NCBI RefSeq assembly: GCF_000010165.1
Contig: NC_012491.1
Location: forward strand, 1,544,001-1,608,000
DNA length: 64,000 bases
Reading direction: 5' to 3'
Origin: Brevibacillus brevis NBRC 100599
GTDB taxonomy: Bacteria; Bacillota; Bacilli; Brevibacillales; Brevibacillaceae
In this document: positions 35,666-44,925 of the stretch, one piece after another
Layout of the letters: every line of letters begins with the position of its first letter
How positions within the stretch are numbered: the stretch's first letter is position 1
Program-made: the position numbers and the translations under genes
Notes under the pieces: model-generated
The model's database searches: none
What the model saw: only the letters and a program-made list of their open reading frames with translations
What the model was told of the DNA's origin: nothing

Positions 35666-36052
35666 ATGAATCGAGATGAGTTATTGGAAGTCGGAGAATG
35701 GGTATTAGGTAAAACCAAATTCGGCGAGTTAATTCAAGGCTTCGTCGAAACAGATGATTCATTGCGAGGTACCGCGAAAGTATATGTGGTTCAATGCGAC
35801 AACGAAGAGACGATCGGCAAGCTGGTGGTGATTCCGAGACAGTGGATGGATCGCATTCCAGTAGGCTCTTTTGATGATGAAGAGCATATGCATGATTTGA
35901 TCGACCTCGCACTCGTAACCAAAGACAGAGAGTGGTTTATGGACCTGACTGCCAAGGCAAGCACCATGAAACAGTCAGGGAAAGAAGCCCGCAAAACAAG
36001 AAGCTCTTCCATTCGCAATCGCTTGGGAACTTCTGCTATTTGGGAGCAATAA
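35666..36052 (+). CDS. IDEAL-domain protein
   Basis: 128 residues from ATG 35666 after AGGAGGTG. The region about 75-100, LIDLALVTKDREWFMDLTAKA, matches the short IDEAL domain found in Firmicutes, including a ComK-interacting protein family and UPF0302-type proteins. The basic tail is low-complexity. No function can be assigned. It is 29 bp upstream of the thioredoxin-like gene. Confidence 0.65.
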   Translation: MNRDELLEVGEWVLGKTKFGELIQGFVETDDSLRGTAKVYVVQCDNEETIGKLVVIPRQWMDRIPVGSFDDEEHMHDLIDLALVTKDREWFMDLTAKASTMKQSGKEARKTRSSSIRNRLGTSAIWEQ

Positions 36053-36081
36053 TTTTTCACTATACAGGAGGAGTACGGAGT

Positions 36082-36645
36082 ATGTCTGTCGTGAATCATA
36101 ACAGTTGGTTTGAAAAAGGAATGAGCTTTACGGCGTACAAAGAAAGCATGAACGTCAATAAAGAAGAGCTGTCCCGTGTGTACGATCAGCTCACATTTAC
36201 TGACGAGGATATGGCTGTCTGGAAGGATCTCTCCCAACGCAATTGGAAAGGGGTCGTCCTGACCGCAGACTGGTGTGGGGATGCTTCCTTATGTGTTCCT
36301 GTCATTCAGCGAATTGCCGAGGAAAGCAACATCGAATTGCGCTTTCTCATCCGTGACGAAAATCTCGAGCTGATGGATCAGTACTTGACCAATGGCACAG
36401 CACGTGCGATTCCGATCTTTATTTTCCTCGACCAGGATGGCTACGAGGCAAGAGTTTGGGGACCTCGTTCTCAAGAAGTTCAGGAAATGATTACGACTGC
36501 CCGTGCTGGATTGCCGGCTGCTGACGCTCCTGATTTTGAGGAAAAGCAAAAGGAGCTGTACCGCAACTTTAAGCAACAGATTTCAACAGACCCTGCCATT
36601 TGGCGTACGGTGATTGAGAGTGTGAAAGCGAAGCTGCAAGGCTAA
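36082..36645 (+). CDS. Thioredoxin-like protein with altered active site
   Basis: 187 residues from ATG 36082 with AGGAGGAG upstream. Thioredoxin fold of the Thioredoxin_9/YtpP-like type: LTADWCGDASLCVPVIQ aligns with the WCGPC motif, and ARAIPIFIFLD holds the cis-proline. The second active-site cysteine is replaced (C-G-D-A), with another Cys three residues later, so a normal CxxC dithiol is absent. Role unknown, possibly a monothiol or binding protein. Confidence 0.85.
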   Translation: MSVVNHNSWFEKGMSFTAYKESMNVNKEELSRVYDQLTFTDEDMAVWKDLSQRNWKGVVLTADWCGDASLCVPVIQRIAEESNIELRFLIRDENLELMDQYLTNGTARAIPIFIFLDQDGYEARVWGPRSQEVQEMITTARAGLPAADAPDFEEKQKELYRNFKQQISTDPAIWRTVIESVKAKLQG

Positions 36646-36677
36646 AGAGAAAAATCTACAAGGATAGGACTGGATAA

Positions 36678-37883
36678 ATGAATATGAATGCACAAGAGAA
36701 TAGTGAGCGACCGATTCTCTTCCTGATGATTAACATGTTTATCGCCATGCTGGGAATTGGCTTGATTATTCCGATTTTGCCCGAGTTTCTTAAAGAGTTC
36801 GGCGCGGGTGGGGAGACGGCTGGATACCTGGTGGCGGCTTTTGGTGTGACTCAATTTCTTTTTTCTCCGATTGCGGGGGAATGGTCAGATAAGTACGGTC
36901 GTAAAATCATGATTGTAATGGGACTCGTCCTGTTTACGATCTCCAACCTGGTTTTTGCCTTGGCTGAACAGACATGGGTGCTCTACCTTTCTCGTCTGAT
37001 CGGCGGGATCGGGGCAGCAGCGATGATTCCGTCGATGCTGGCATATGTAGCGGACATTACGACCGAGGATAAACGTGGAAAAGGACTGGGGATGCTCGGA
37101 GCCGCCATGTCTCTCGGATTTGTTATCGGACCTGGTATTGGCGGATTTTTGGCAGAGCTTGGCTTGCGCATGCCGTTCTACATTTCCGCGGCAGTTGGTG
37201 CGGTAGCTACACTCGGTTCCATCTTCTTCTTGTCAGAATCTCTTCCGAAAGAGAAGCAGCTCGCGTCACGAAACGCCAAAGACAAACAGGAAAACATCTT
37301 CTTACAACTCGGCAAGTCGTTCCAATCGTCGTACTTCATCATGCTGGTACTGGTCTTTACGATGACGTTTGGCTTGGCGAACTTCGAAGTTATCTTCCCG
37401 CTGTTCGTCGATGCAAAGTTCGCTTATACTCCACGTGATATTTCCATCATTATCACAGTGGGAGCACTTGCCGGTACGATTGTGCAGGCAGCGCTGATCG
37501 GCAAGCTCATTACTCGTTTTGGCGAGAAAAAACTCATTAACGTGACGTTCTTCTTGTCTGCTGTTTCGATGGTGATGATGTTATTGTCGGGTAACTTCTG
37601 GTATATGCTGATTATGACGGTTCTCTTCTTTACCCTGACGTCGATTATGCGTCCAGCAATCAACACGCTGATCTCCAAGCGTGCGGGGGATGAACAGGGC
37701 TTCGTAGCGGGGATGAACAATGCGTATATGAGTCTGGGGAATATTTTTGGCCCAGCAGTGGCAGGTACGTTGTACGGGGTGCATTTGAACGCACCGTATT
37801 TGTTCGGCGCGATTATCCTGGTTCTTAGCTTGTTCTTGTCGCAGGTGGAAAGCCGTCGCAGCGTGAAGCGCGTCGTGGCCTAA
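36678..37883 (+). CDS. MFS multidrug/tetracycline-type efflux transporter
   Basis: 401 residues, 12 helices, DHA1 drug:H+ antiporter subgroup. Motif A GEWSDKYGRKIMI between TM2 and TM3, and antiporter motif C GFVIGPGIGGFLAE in TM5. Close to Bmr/NorA/TetA(L)-like pumps; substrates cannot be predicted. It lies 32 bp after the thioredoxin-like gene. No terminator is evident; the T-box promoter begins 4 bp after its stop. Confidence 0.9.
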   Translation: MNMNAQENSERPILFLMINMFIAMLGIGLIIPILPEFLKEFGAGGETAGYLVAAFGVTQFLFSPIAGEWSDKYGRKIMIVMGLVLFTISNLVFALAEQTWVLYLSRLIGGIGAAAMIPSMLAYVADITTEDKRGKGLGMLGAAMSLGFVIGPGIGGFLAELGLRMPFYISAAVGAVATLGSIFFLSESLPKEKQLASRNAKDKQENIFLQLGKSFQSSYFIMLVLVFTMTFGLANFEVIFPLFVDAKFAYTPRDISIIITVGALAGTIVQAALIGKLITRFGEKKLINVTFFLSAVSMVMMLLSGNFWYMLIMTVLFFTLTSIMRPAINTLISKRAGDEQGFVAGMNNAYMSLGNIFGPAVAGTLYGVHLNAPYLFGAIILVLSLFLSQVESRRSVKRVVA

Positions 37884-37886
37884 CCC

Positions 37887-37915
37887 TTGACAGTTTTTAG
37901 AAAACCGTGTAAAAA
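37887..37915 (+). promoter_or_regulatory. Promoter of the T-box/ileS unit
   Basis: TTGACA at 37887-37892, 17-bp spacer, TAAAAA at 37910-37915, directly downstream of the MFS stop codon. Confidence 0.55.
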
Positions 37916-37947
37916 GTAAAGTAATAAAAATAACACCAACAAATTCA

Positions 37948-38214
37948 TTGACGAGAAAGAGTAAGCTAATCCCCTTGTTCCCCAGAGAGTTGGCCCTAGT
38001 GCTGAAAGCCAACGTTCAAGACTTAGCCGAAAATCCTCTCCGAGAAGGAAAGCTGAAGCATTTGGAGTAAGCTGACCCGGAATCCCACCGTTACAAGGGA
38101 CGCGTATGATGGTACGTAGTAGAGGTGCCGAAATGACATGCTTGCATGAAGATTTCGGAACAAGGGTGGTATCGCGAGATCAAATCTCGTCCCTTAGGGG
38201 GCGGGATTTTTTTG
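37948..38214 (+). promoter_or_regulatory. T-box leader (tRNA-Ile responsive) of ileS
   Basis: Classical T-box: Stem I begins near ACGAGAAAGAGTAA, an apical AGAGAG/GCTGAAAG region follows, and the T-box sequence AACAAGGGTGGTATCGCG is at 38159-38176. The terminator AATCTCGTCCC/GGGGGCGGGATT plus T7 ends at about 38213. A likely specifier ATC (Ile) is at 38082-38084, before CCACCGTTA. Uncharged tRNA-Ile should stabilise the antiterminator and raise ileS expression. Confidence 0.92.
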
Positions 38215-38263
38215 CGTTCTATGAACCTACACTTCTACGCAAACTACAGAAGAGGGAGTGTAC

Positions 38264-41200
38264 ATGATGAGGAAAGTAGACGTAAAAGAAAAAGCAAGGG
38301 CACGAGAGTTACGTGTTTTGGAACAGTGGAGGAAAAACGATACATTCCGCAAGTCAATGGACAATCGGCTGGGAATGCCAAACTTCGTCTTTTATGAAGG
38401 TCCTCCGACCGCCAACGGACAGCCGCATATCGGTCACGTGCTCGGACGGGTCATCAAGGATTTTATCGGGCGCTACAAAACGATGTCCGGCTACCGTGTC
38501 GTCCGCAAAGCAGGCTGGGATACACATGGTCTTCCGGTAGAGCTTGGGGTGGAAAAGCGACTTGGCATTTCCGGCAAGCAGGAGATCGAAAACTACGGGG
38601 TGGCCAAGTTTGTCGAGGAGTGCAAAAACAGCGTATTCGAGTACGAAAAGCAATGGCGTGAGCTGACGGAAGGCATCGCCTATTGGACGGATATGGAGCA
38701 TCCATATGTGACGCTGACCAACGATTACATCGAAAGCGTCTGGCACATTCTTTCTGACATTCATAAAAAAGAACTGCTGTACAAAGGGCATCGTGTCAGT
38801 CCGTATTGCCCGGATTGCCAGACGACGCTCAGCTCCCATGAAGTGGCGCAAGGCTATGAAGACGTGAAGGACTTGAGTGCAACGGTCAAATTCAAAAGCA
38901 AGACAAGCGATGACTACTTCCTCGCGTGGACGACAACGCCATGGACACTTCCAGCCAACGTGGCTTTGGCTGTAAACAAAGAGCTCGATTACGTGCGGGT
39001 GAAGCACAAGGATGAAGTGTACGTCGTAGCAAAAAATCTCGCGGAGAAAGTCTTCAAGGAAGACTACGAGGTTTTGACCACGCACAAAGGCGCAGAATTG
39101 GTCGGTACCCCGTATGAGCCGCCTTTTGGCTATATCAAGGTAAACCATGGGCATATCGTCGTCGATGCGGACTATGTCAGTGATACGAGCGGAACGGGTA
39201 TCGTGCATACTGCGCCAGCGCATGGGGAGGATGACTATCGCACGACCCGTCAGCATGGACTTGATTTCGTGAACGTCGTGAATTTGGCTGGTCGTTATAC
39301 GGATCAAATCTCAGATTTCGCAGGTCGGTTCGTGAAGGATTGCGACGTCGATATCGTTAAAGACTTGTCACATCGCGGTCTGCTGTTTTCCAAGGAACGC
39401 TACGAGCATAGCTATCCGTTCTGCTGGCGCTGCAAATCGCCACTGCTCTACTATGCGATGGAGAGCTGGTTCATCAAAACGACAGCGATCAAGGATCAGC
39501 TGATCGAAAACAATAGCAAGATCGACTGGTATCCGGGCCACTTGCGCGAAGGGCGCTTCGGGAAATTCCTCGAAGAGCTTGTAGACTGGAATATTAGCCG
39601 CAACCGGTATTGGGGAACGCCGCTCAATTTATGGCTTTGTCAGGATTGTGGCAGCGAATATGCGCCAGGCAGTGTAAAAGAGTTGCGTGAGAAATCTGTG
39701 GCACCAATCGACGAGAAGCTGGAGCTGCATAAGCCGTTTGTGGATGAGGTGAAGCTGCGCTGCTCTTGCGGCGGTACGATGGAGCGGACTCCTGAGGTCA
39801 TCGATGTGTGGTTCGACAGTGGTTCGATGCCGTTTGCTCAATACCATCATCCATTCGGAGACGAAAAGGTGTTCGAGGAGCAGTACCCAGCCGACATCAT
39901 TTCGGAAGGAATCGATCAGACGCGGGGCTGGTTCTTCAGCTTGTTGGCAGTCTCTACCCTGTATAACGGAAAAGCACCCTACAAGGCGGTCATCTCTACC
40001 GGTCACGTTTTGGATGAACACGGTCAGAAGATGTCTAAAAGCAAAGGAAACGGGATCGATCCGTGGGAGGTAATCGAGGAGTTCGGTGCAGATGCGTTCC
40101 GTTGGGCGCTTTTGTCTGACAGTGCGCCGTGGAGCAGTAAGCGCTTCTCCAAGCGGATCGTCGCCGAGGCGAAGTACAAAGTGATCGATAAGATCCATAG
40201 CACGCATGATTTTTATTCGTTATACGGCTTGATCGATGCATTCAAGCCAGAAGAGCATCCAACACAACCACCTGTGAACAAGCTGGATCGTTGGATATTT
40301 TCCCGCTTGAATACCACCTTGCAGCACGTGGTAAAAGGTCTGGAAACCTACGATTTCATGAATCCGGCGGGGCATATCGAAGCGTTCGTCGACGAGTTAA
40401 GCAACTGGTACATCCGTCGTTCGCGGGATCGTTTCTGGAGCAGCGGGATGACGCCTGACAAAGTATCTGCTTACCAGACCCTGCGAGAAGTGTTGCTGAC
40501 GCTGGCGAAGATGATCGCACCATACGCGCCGCTGATCGCAGAAGATTTGTATGGCAATCTGGGGGGAGAAGGCAGCGTTCATTTGACTGACTATCCGAAA
40601 GTGAACACAGAAGCAATCGACGAAACCCTTGAGCGGGACATGGAAACGGCTCGAAACATCGTGGAGCTGGCGCGAAATGTCCGCAACGAAACCGGACTCA
40701 AGACCAGACAGCCTCTGTCCGAGCTGATCGTAACGATGGAGCAGCCATTTAACCTCGAGCGATTTGCTAGCATCATCGAAGACGAGATCAATGTCAAAAA
40801 CATTCGGGTAGAGCAAAGCGACAGCAGCTTTGTGACGTATCATTTCAAGCTCAACCTGAAGGTAGCCGGGAAAAAATATGGCCAGCTCGTTGGGCCAATC
40901 CAAGGGTATTTAAAAGAATTGGAAGCAGCCGATGCACAGAAGGCAGTGGACAATGGCTACTTGGATGTGGAGGTCGCAGGCGAGAGGGTGCGGCTTACGC
41001 TAGATGAGCTGCTTGTGGAAAAGCAAGGGAAGCAAGGCTTCGCTTCTGCATCCGGCTATCAGCTTCACGTGGCCTTGAATACGACACTCACAGAAGAGCT
41101 TGAGCAAGAAGGCTTGGTTCGTGAGGTCATCCGTGTCATTCAGGATGCACGCAAAAAGCTGGATTTGCCTATCGATAAACGTGTCCAGCTCACCTTGGAT

Positions 41201-41347
41201 GTGGACGATGAGCTACGAGCAGCATTAGAGCGCTTTGATCATGTTTTGCGTGGGAGCGTACTCGTTTCAGATGTGTCTTTTGCGAAAATAGCAGATAGGG
41301 AAACCGTTTCGATCGGAGACAAAACTTTAGGCTTGCACATCGGGTAA
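38264..41347 (+). CDS. ileS: Isoleucyl-tRNA synthetase, type 2 (eukaryote-like)
   Basis: 1027 residues from ATG 38264 (GAGGGAG five bases upstream). Class I synthetase with HIGH at 55-58, KMSKS at 589-593, a CP1 editing domain (TTPWTLPAN) and an anticodon-binding domain. The sequence around HIGH (GPPTANGQPHIGHVLGR, AGWDTHGLPVE) and the length are those of the eukaryote-like IleRS2 clade, which is typically resistant to mupirocin. Expression is controlled by the T-box upstream. Whether a type 1 copy exists elsewhere cannot be seen. Confidence 0.95.
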   Translation: MMRKVDVKEKARARELRVLEQWRKNDTFRKSMDNRLGMPNFVFYEGPPTANGQPHIGHVLGRVIKDFIGRYKTMSGYRVVRKAGWDTHGLPVELGVEKRLGISGKQEIENYGVAKFVEECKNSVFEYEKQWRELTEGIAYWTDMEHPYVTLTNDYIESVWHILSDIHKKELLYKGHRVSPYCPDCQTTLSSHEVAQGYEDVKDLSATVKFKSKTSDDYFLAWTTTPWTLPANVALAVNKELDYVRVKHKDEVYVVAKNLAEKVFKEDYEVLTTHKGAELVGTPYEPPFGYIKVNHGHIVVDADYVSDTSGTGIVHTAPAHGEDDYRTTRQHGLDFVNVVNLAGRYTDQISDFAGRFVKDCDVDIVKDLSHRGLLFSKERYEHSYPFCWRCKSPLLYYAMESWFIKTTAIKDQLIENNSKIDWYPGHLREGRFGKFLEELVDWNISRNRYWGTPLNLWLCQDCGSEYAPGSVKELREKSVAPIDEKLELHKPFVDEVKLRCSCGGTMERTPEVIDVWFDSGSMPFAQYHHPFGDEKVFEEQYPADIISEGIDQTRGWFFSLLAVSTLYNGKAPYKAVISTGHVLDEHGQKMSKSKGNGIDPWEVIEEFGADAFRWALLSDSAPWSSKRFSKRIVAEAKYKVIDKIHSTHDFYSLYGLIDAFKPEEHPTQPPVNKLDRWIFSRLNTTLQHVVKGLETYDFMNPAGHIEAFVDELSNWYIRRSRDRFWSSGMTPDKVSAYQTLREVLLTLAKMIAPYAPLIAEDLYGNLGGEGSVHLTDYPKVNTEAIDETLERDMETARNIVELARNVRNETGLKTRQPLSELIVTMEQPFNLERFASIIEDEINVKNIRVEQSDSSFVTYHFKLNLKVAGKKYGQLVGPIQGYLKELEAADAQKAVDNGYLDVEVAGERVRLTLDELLVEKQGKQGFASASGYQLHVALNTTLTEELEQEGLVREVIRVIQDARKKLDLPIDKRVQLTLDVDDELRAALERFDHVLRGSVLVSDVSFAKIADRETVSIGDKTLGLHIG

Positions 41348-41463
41348 AAAAGGAAGCACAGCAGCAGCTGACAATCTGAGCTTTTCAGAAGGAATGTTCA
41401 AATCAATGGAGAAAGGGGTAGAGGCACGAAGACGAACATTCATCAGGAAGCGAGGAAAGGCAG

Positions 41464-42438
41464 ATGGATCAAGTGAAATGGAACGTTGGGGTGATTGGTG
41501 CAGGCGTCATGGGCGAACGCATGATGAACGCGATCCGTACCCACGAAAAATTTCGAGTAGCTGCAGTGAGTGATGTATCAGCGGAAAGAGCACAGGAAGC
41601 CGCGCAAAAGTCCGGCGATGTGCCTTGGTACACAAATTATAAGGAATTATTGAAAAAGGTAGAGCTGGACGTCATCTATTTGGCAGTTCCTCCGAAATTC
41701 CATCATGTGATTGCCCTGGATGTGCTGGCACACAAAAAGCATTTGCTCTGTGAAAAGCCGTTGGCTAATTCCTTGACAGAAGCGCAAGAAATGTTGGAAG
41801 CAGCAAATAACGCAGGGGTTGTCCATGCGATGAACTTCCCGCTCTACTATCAAAGTGTTTTTCCTGAACTAACCCGCAGACTCGAAGCAATCGGAGATGT
41901 CCGCCGTATCGATATCCTGACGCATTTTCACCAGTGGCCGCGTCCATGGCAGCAAACACCTTGGCTGGCTGGTCGTGAGCAAGGCGGTTTCATCCGTGAA
42001 GTGCTGCCTCATTTCACTCACCTGACTTACGAGCTCTTCGGAGACCTGCATGTAGTCCACTCAGAGGTAGACTATCCAGCAGATCCTGCGCTATGTGAGA
42101 CAGGTGTATCGGCCATTCTGCATCTGACAGATGGTACCCCGGTTACGATCAATGGCTTGGCGGGTATCGCGCATGAGGAGCATTTGGATTATCGCGTGTA
42201 CGGGTCAAAAGGAACGCTGAGTGTCGTGAACTGGAGCAATCTGTTTGTGGGTGGACACGGCGAAGCGCTCGTTCCGGCTGAGGTTCCGCAGCAAGACCGT
42301 CTCTCCCTGTTGTTGGATGAGCTGTCTATTGCGATGAACGGTGGCGATGCCCGACTGGTTACATTTGAAACAGGCGTGAAAGTACAGCAAGTGCTGGAAG
42401 CATTGCTCGGACATGAAAAAGTACACTACATCAAATAG
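41464..42438 (+). CDS. Gfo/Idh/MocA-family oxidoreductase
   Basis: 324 residues with an N-terminal Rossmann domain (GVIGAGVMGERMM, about 9-21) and the family motif CEKPLANS near 98-105; the C-terminal alpha/beta domain follows. These enzymes are NAD(P)-dependent dehydrogenases of sugars, inositols or related compounds. No sugar gene neighbours it, so the substrate is unknown. The 116-bp gap after ileS has no clear terminator; an 8-bp inverted repeat GAATGTTC/GAACATTC is present there. Confidence 0.88.
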   Translation: MDQVKWNVGVIGAGVMGERMMNAIRTHEKFRVAAVSDVSAERAQEAAQKSGDVPWYTNYKELLKKVELDVIYLAVPPKFHHVIALDVLAHKKHLLCEKPLANSLTEAQEMLEAANNAGVVHAMNFPLYYQSVFPELTRRLEAIGDVRRIDILTHFHQWPRPWQQTPWLAGREQGGFIREVLPHFTHLTYELFGDLHVVHSEVDYPADPALCETGVSAILHLTDGTPVTINGLAGIAHEEHLDYRVYGSKGTLSVVNWSNLFVGGHGEALVPAEVPQQDRLSLLLDELSIAMNGGDARLVTFETGVKVQQVLEALLGHEKVHYIK

Positions 42439-42460
42439 AAAGTAGCAGGAAAAGTCCACG

Positions 42461-42516
42461 AAAAAAGAGCAGGTAGGCAGGGGTAGCACATCCTGCGCGA
42501 CTGCTCTTTTCTTTTT
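42461..42516. terminator. Bidirectional terminator
   Basis: AAAAGAGCAG and CTGCTCTTTT arms around a 28-base loop, with A and T runs outside; lies between the oxidoreductase and the convergent TetR gene. Confidence 0.85.
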
Positions 42517-42517
42517 G

Positions 42518-43108
42518 CTAGGGCCGGTATGACTGTAAAAGCTGCTCAATATGCTTGCTGGCAAAATGGACATGCTTGTTATCGTGTGTGAGTCTGCTTG
42601 CCATGATGGCTCCTTCAATGGAAGAGAAGATAACCGAAGCGACTGCTTCTGCGTCCATTTCGGAACGAAATTCTCCCTGGGAGATTCCTTCTTCCAGCAA
42701 TCCCTGCATGAACGAAATGGTCTCTTGGTAAGCGGCAACGGCATAATCGCGAAGAACAGGGAACGAATGGTCACTTTCGATGGCTGTGTTGAGAAGCGGA
42801 CAGCCACCTTGGAGCGGGGGATTGTTTACCGCATCAGAATACACCTTTGCCATGGCTACGAGTTTTGCAGTAGCTGTGTCCTGTTTTTCCAATACAGCGG
42901 CAAAATGTTCATTCAATACTTCTCCCGCATATTTGAAGGCCTCTATGGCAATTTCATCTTTACTGGCAAAAGCTCTGTAGAGGGCACCTTTTGTAAGTCC
43001 CGTGGCATCCATGATGTCTTGCATGGAGGTTCCTGTATATCCGTATTGATTAAATAGCTCTGCTGACTTCTGGATAATATACAGCTTTGTTTTTTCTCCT
43101 TTTCGCAT
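42518..43108 (-). CDS. TetR/AcrR-family transcriptional repressor
   Basis: 196 residues from ATG 43108 with AAAGGA upstream. Helix-turn-helix at about 26-46 (TSMQDIMDATGLTKGALYRAF). The C-terminal ligand domain includes the PPLQGGCPLLNTAIE pattern of the YxaF/LmrA-like TetR group. A 15-bp palindrome at 43212-43226 lies between it and the divergent DUF2306 gene, which it presumably represses together with itself. Confidence 0.9.
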   Translation of the reverse strand: MRKGEKTKLYIIQKSAELFNQYGYTGTSMQDIMDATGLTKGALYRAFASKDEIAIEAFKYAGEVLNEHFAAVLEKQDTATAKLVAMAKVYSDAVNNPPLQGGCPLLNTAIESDHSFPVLRDYAVAAYQETISFMQGLLEEGISQGEFRSEMDAEAVASVIFSSIEGAIMASRLTHDNKHVHFASKHIEQLLQSYRP

Positions 43109-43196
43109 CGCGATAGTCCTTTCATTCGGCCAAAACGGTCTGTATTCGTCCAAGTTATTGTAACATTTCTCTCGTGTACGAAAGAAGGCAATCATG

Positions 43197-43226
43197 TAAA
43201 ATGAAAAAGAGACCGAACCGTTCGGT
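43197..43226 (+). promoter_or_regulatory. Extended -10 promoter and TetR operator
   Basis: TGTAAAAT gives a -10 (43197-43202) for the rightward gene. ACCGAAC-C-GTTCGGT at 43212-43226 is a perfect palindrome with 7-bp arms close to the expected start site, a typical TetR-family operator. Confidence 0.65.
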
Positions 43227-43259
43227 ATCAAAAAATCGAACAAAGGGTTGTGTGACAGG

Positions 43260-43898
43260 ATGAACCGTATCAAACCGTATTCGATGGTCATTTTCGTCGC
43301 CTGTATAGCGATCACGTATGCACTCGTGCAAAACTTTATCATCGATCCAGAAGCAAAAGGCTTTCTCAGTCACAAGTCTGATTTCAACAAAGAGCGAATG
43401 AACACATCGATCTGGCTTACGGTCATGTACGTCCATTTGTTTTTCGCCCTGATTGCCCTAATCTGTGGGGTGGCTAACTTTTCGGACAAGCTACTCGCCC
43501 AGAAGCGCAAGCTACATAAAGTAACAGGTTATGTTTATCTTTTTAGTGTGTTGGTTGTGGTAGTCACATCGGGGTATATGGCTCCTTATGTAACGGGCGG
43601 AAAAGTGGCGAGTTGGCCCTTCCACCTGTTGAACATTATCTGGCCGGCAATCACTATTACGGCGCTCGTCAAAATTAAAAAGCGCCAAGTCATGAAGCAT
43701 AAGGAATGGATGGTCCGGAGTTTCGTCTTCTTATTTACCAACATGCTGATTCATCTCATGAAGCTGATCGTAGAGAAGGTGGTAGGCTTGCCGTATGAGC
43801 TCAGCTACACAATCGGTGTATATGCCGCCCTGATAGGACTTGTCGTGACGGCGGAGATCATCATTCGTACAAAATTGCGAGCACGGAAAAAAGCATGA
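43260..43898 (+). CDS. DUF2306 membrane protein
   Basis: 212 residues with about six helices; conserved His/basic residues lie in loops (HKVTGYVYLFSV, KHKEWMVRSFVF), typical of DUF2306. Function unknown; the histidines suggest a cofactor or ion. An in-frame TTG at 43248 with AAAGGG upstream is an alternative start. It is transcribed divergently from the TetR repressor and is the probable target. Confidence 0.8.
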   Translation: MNRIKPYSMVIFVACIAITYALVQNFIIDPEAKGFLSHKSDFNKERMNTSIWLTVMYVHLFFALIALICGVANFSDKLLAQKRKLHKVTGYVYLFSVLVVVVTSGYMAPYVTGGKVASWPFHLLNIIWPAITITALVKIKKRQVMKHKEWMVRSFVFLFTNMLIHLMKLIVEKVVGLPYELSYTIGVYAALIGLVVTAEIIIRTKLRARKKA

Positions 43899-43918
43899 GA
43901 GAGACGCAGCGCCTCCTT

Positions 43919-43969
43919 AAAAAAGCTTCGCATCAACCAACTCCATTGGTTCAGATGTGAAGCTTTTTT
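43919..43969. terminator. Bidirectional terminator
   Basis: AAAAAAGCTTC and GAAGCTTTTTT arms with an inner AACCAA/TTGGTT stem; between the DUF2306 gene and the convergent LysR gene. Confidence 0.9.
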
Positions 43970-43992
43970 AGGGGGTAAACCGATGGCCATTC

Positions 43993-44886
43993 CTACTGCT
44001 GCAAAGCTTTGCACTGCATCAAAAAGTCGATAAACGTACGCATAATCCCGTGAACAGGTGTATCCTTGAGGTAAATCAGCTCGAAGTTCCGGTTGATTTG
44101 CGGCAGATTCAAGACGTCTACTTCCTGGAGTTCCCCTTCGTCCAAGTCTTTGGAGATGGCAAACCGAGGCAAAAAGGCGATGCCCAGCCGTTGTTTGACC
44201 ATTCGCTTCACGACCTCGATATTGTCAGCCTCCATGATGACGTTGTTTTGTAGCTGAAAATGGCTGAATGCATTGTTGATCAGCTTCCAGTCGAGCGAGC
44301 CCCGATTGAACAAGATCAATCGTTCACGTGCGACTTCTTCAATGGAAACCTGGTGGCGGAATCCAAACGGATGGTCAGGATAAATCGCTAAGACCATGTC
44401 ATCCGGCATCAGTTGAATCCGGTTAATCTGTGGATGGGTAACGGCACGAGCAATTCCAAACGACACCTCATGGTTTAGAACCATATCCAGCACCTGATGA
44501 GAATGTCCGGTGAGGATCGTCAGCTTGATTTTGGGGTACAATTGCTGGAACTGCTGGACGAGGTCAGGCAAAATGTAAAAGGCGGAGACAAAAACGGTGG
44601 AGATGGTCAATTCTCCCTCTACATCGCCTTGCGATCGCTGAATGGCTTGCTGTCCCTCTTGTAGCATATGCATGATGTTTTTGGCATAAGGAAGGAACAG
44701 ATCGCCTTCCTTTGTAAGAGAAATCGTATGACCCGTACGTTGAAACAGCTTACAGCCCATAGTCGTTTCGAGTGCCTTGATTCGCATGCTGACCGTGGGC
44801 TGTGACAGATAGAGCAAATCAGCCGTTTTGCTGAAGCTCCCGGTCAGGGCGACAAAGATGAATGCTTCCATTTGCTCCATATTCAT
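43993..44886 (-). CDS. LysR-family transcriptional regulator
   Basis: 297 residues from ATG 44886 (GGAG nine bases upstream). N-terminal winged helix-turn-helix (FSKTADLLYLSQPTVSMRIKALE, about 18-40) and a periplasmic-binding-like effector domain (about 90-295). It is divergent from the peptidase operon, the usual LysR arrangement, so it probably activates those genes; the coinducer is unknown. Confidence 0.92.
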   Translation of the reverse strand: MNMEQMEAFIFVALTGSFSKTADLLYLSQPTVSMRIKALETTMGCKLFQRTGHTISLTKEGDLFLPYAKNIMHMLQEGQQAIQRSQGDVEGELTISTVFVSAFYILPDLVQQFQQLYPKIKLTILTGHSHQVLDMVLNHEVSFGIARAVTHPQINRIQLMPDDMVLAIYPDHPFGFRHQVSIEEVARERLILFNRGSLDWKLINNAFSHFQLQNNVIMEADNIEVVKRMVKQRLGIAFLPRFAISKDLDEGELQEVDVLNLPQINRNFELIYLKDTPVHGIMRTFIDFLMQCKALQQ

Positions 44887-44925
44887 AAGTAGTGGCTCCA
44901 TTATGTGAATTTTTAAAGTGGCCTA

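Noticed and set aside
37884..38257. Small protein gene in the gap before ileS
   Set aside because: The conserved T-box sequence and terminator explain the region; the short open frame from 38146 starts inside the terminator structure.
41389..41450. GAATGTTC/GAACATTC inverted repeat after ileS as a terminator
   Set aside because: Arms are only 8 bp, about 40 bp apart, and no T-run follows; not convincing.
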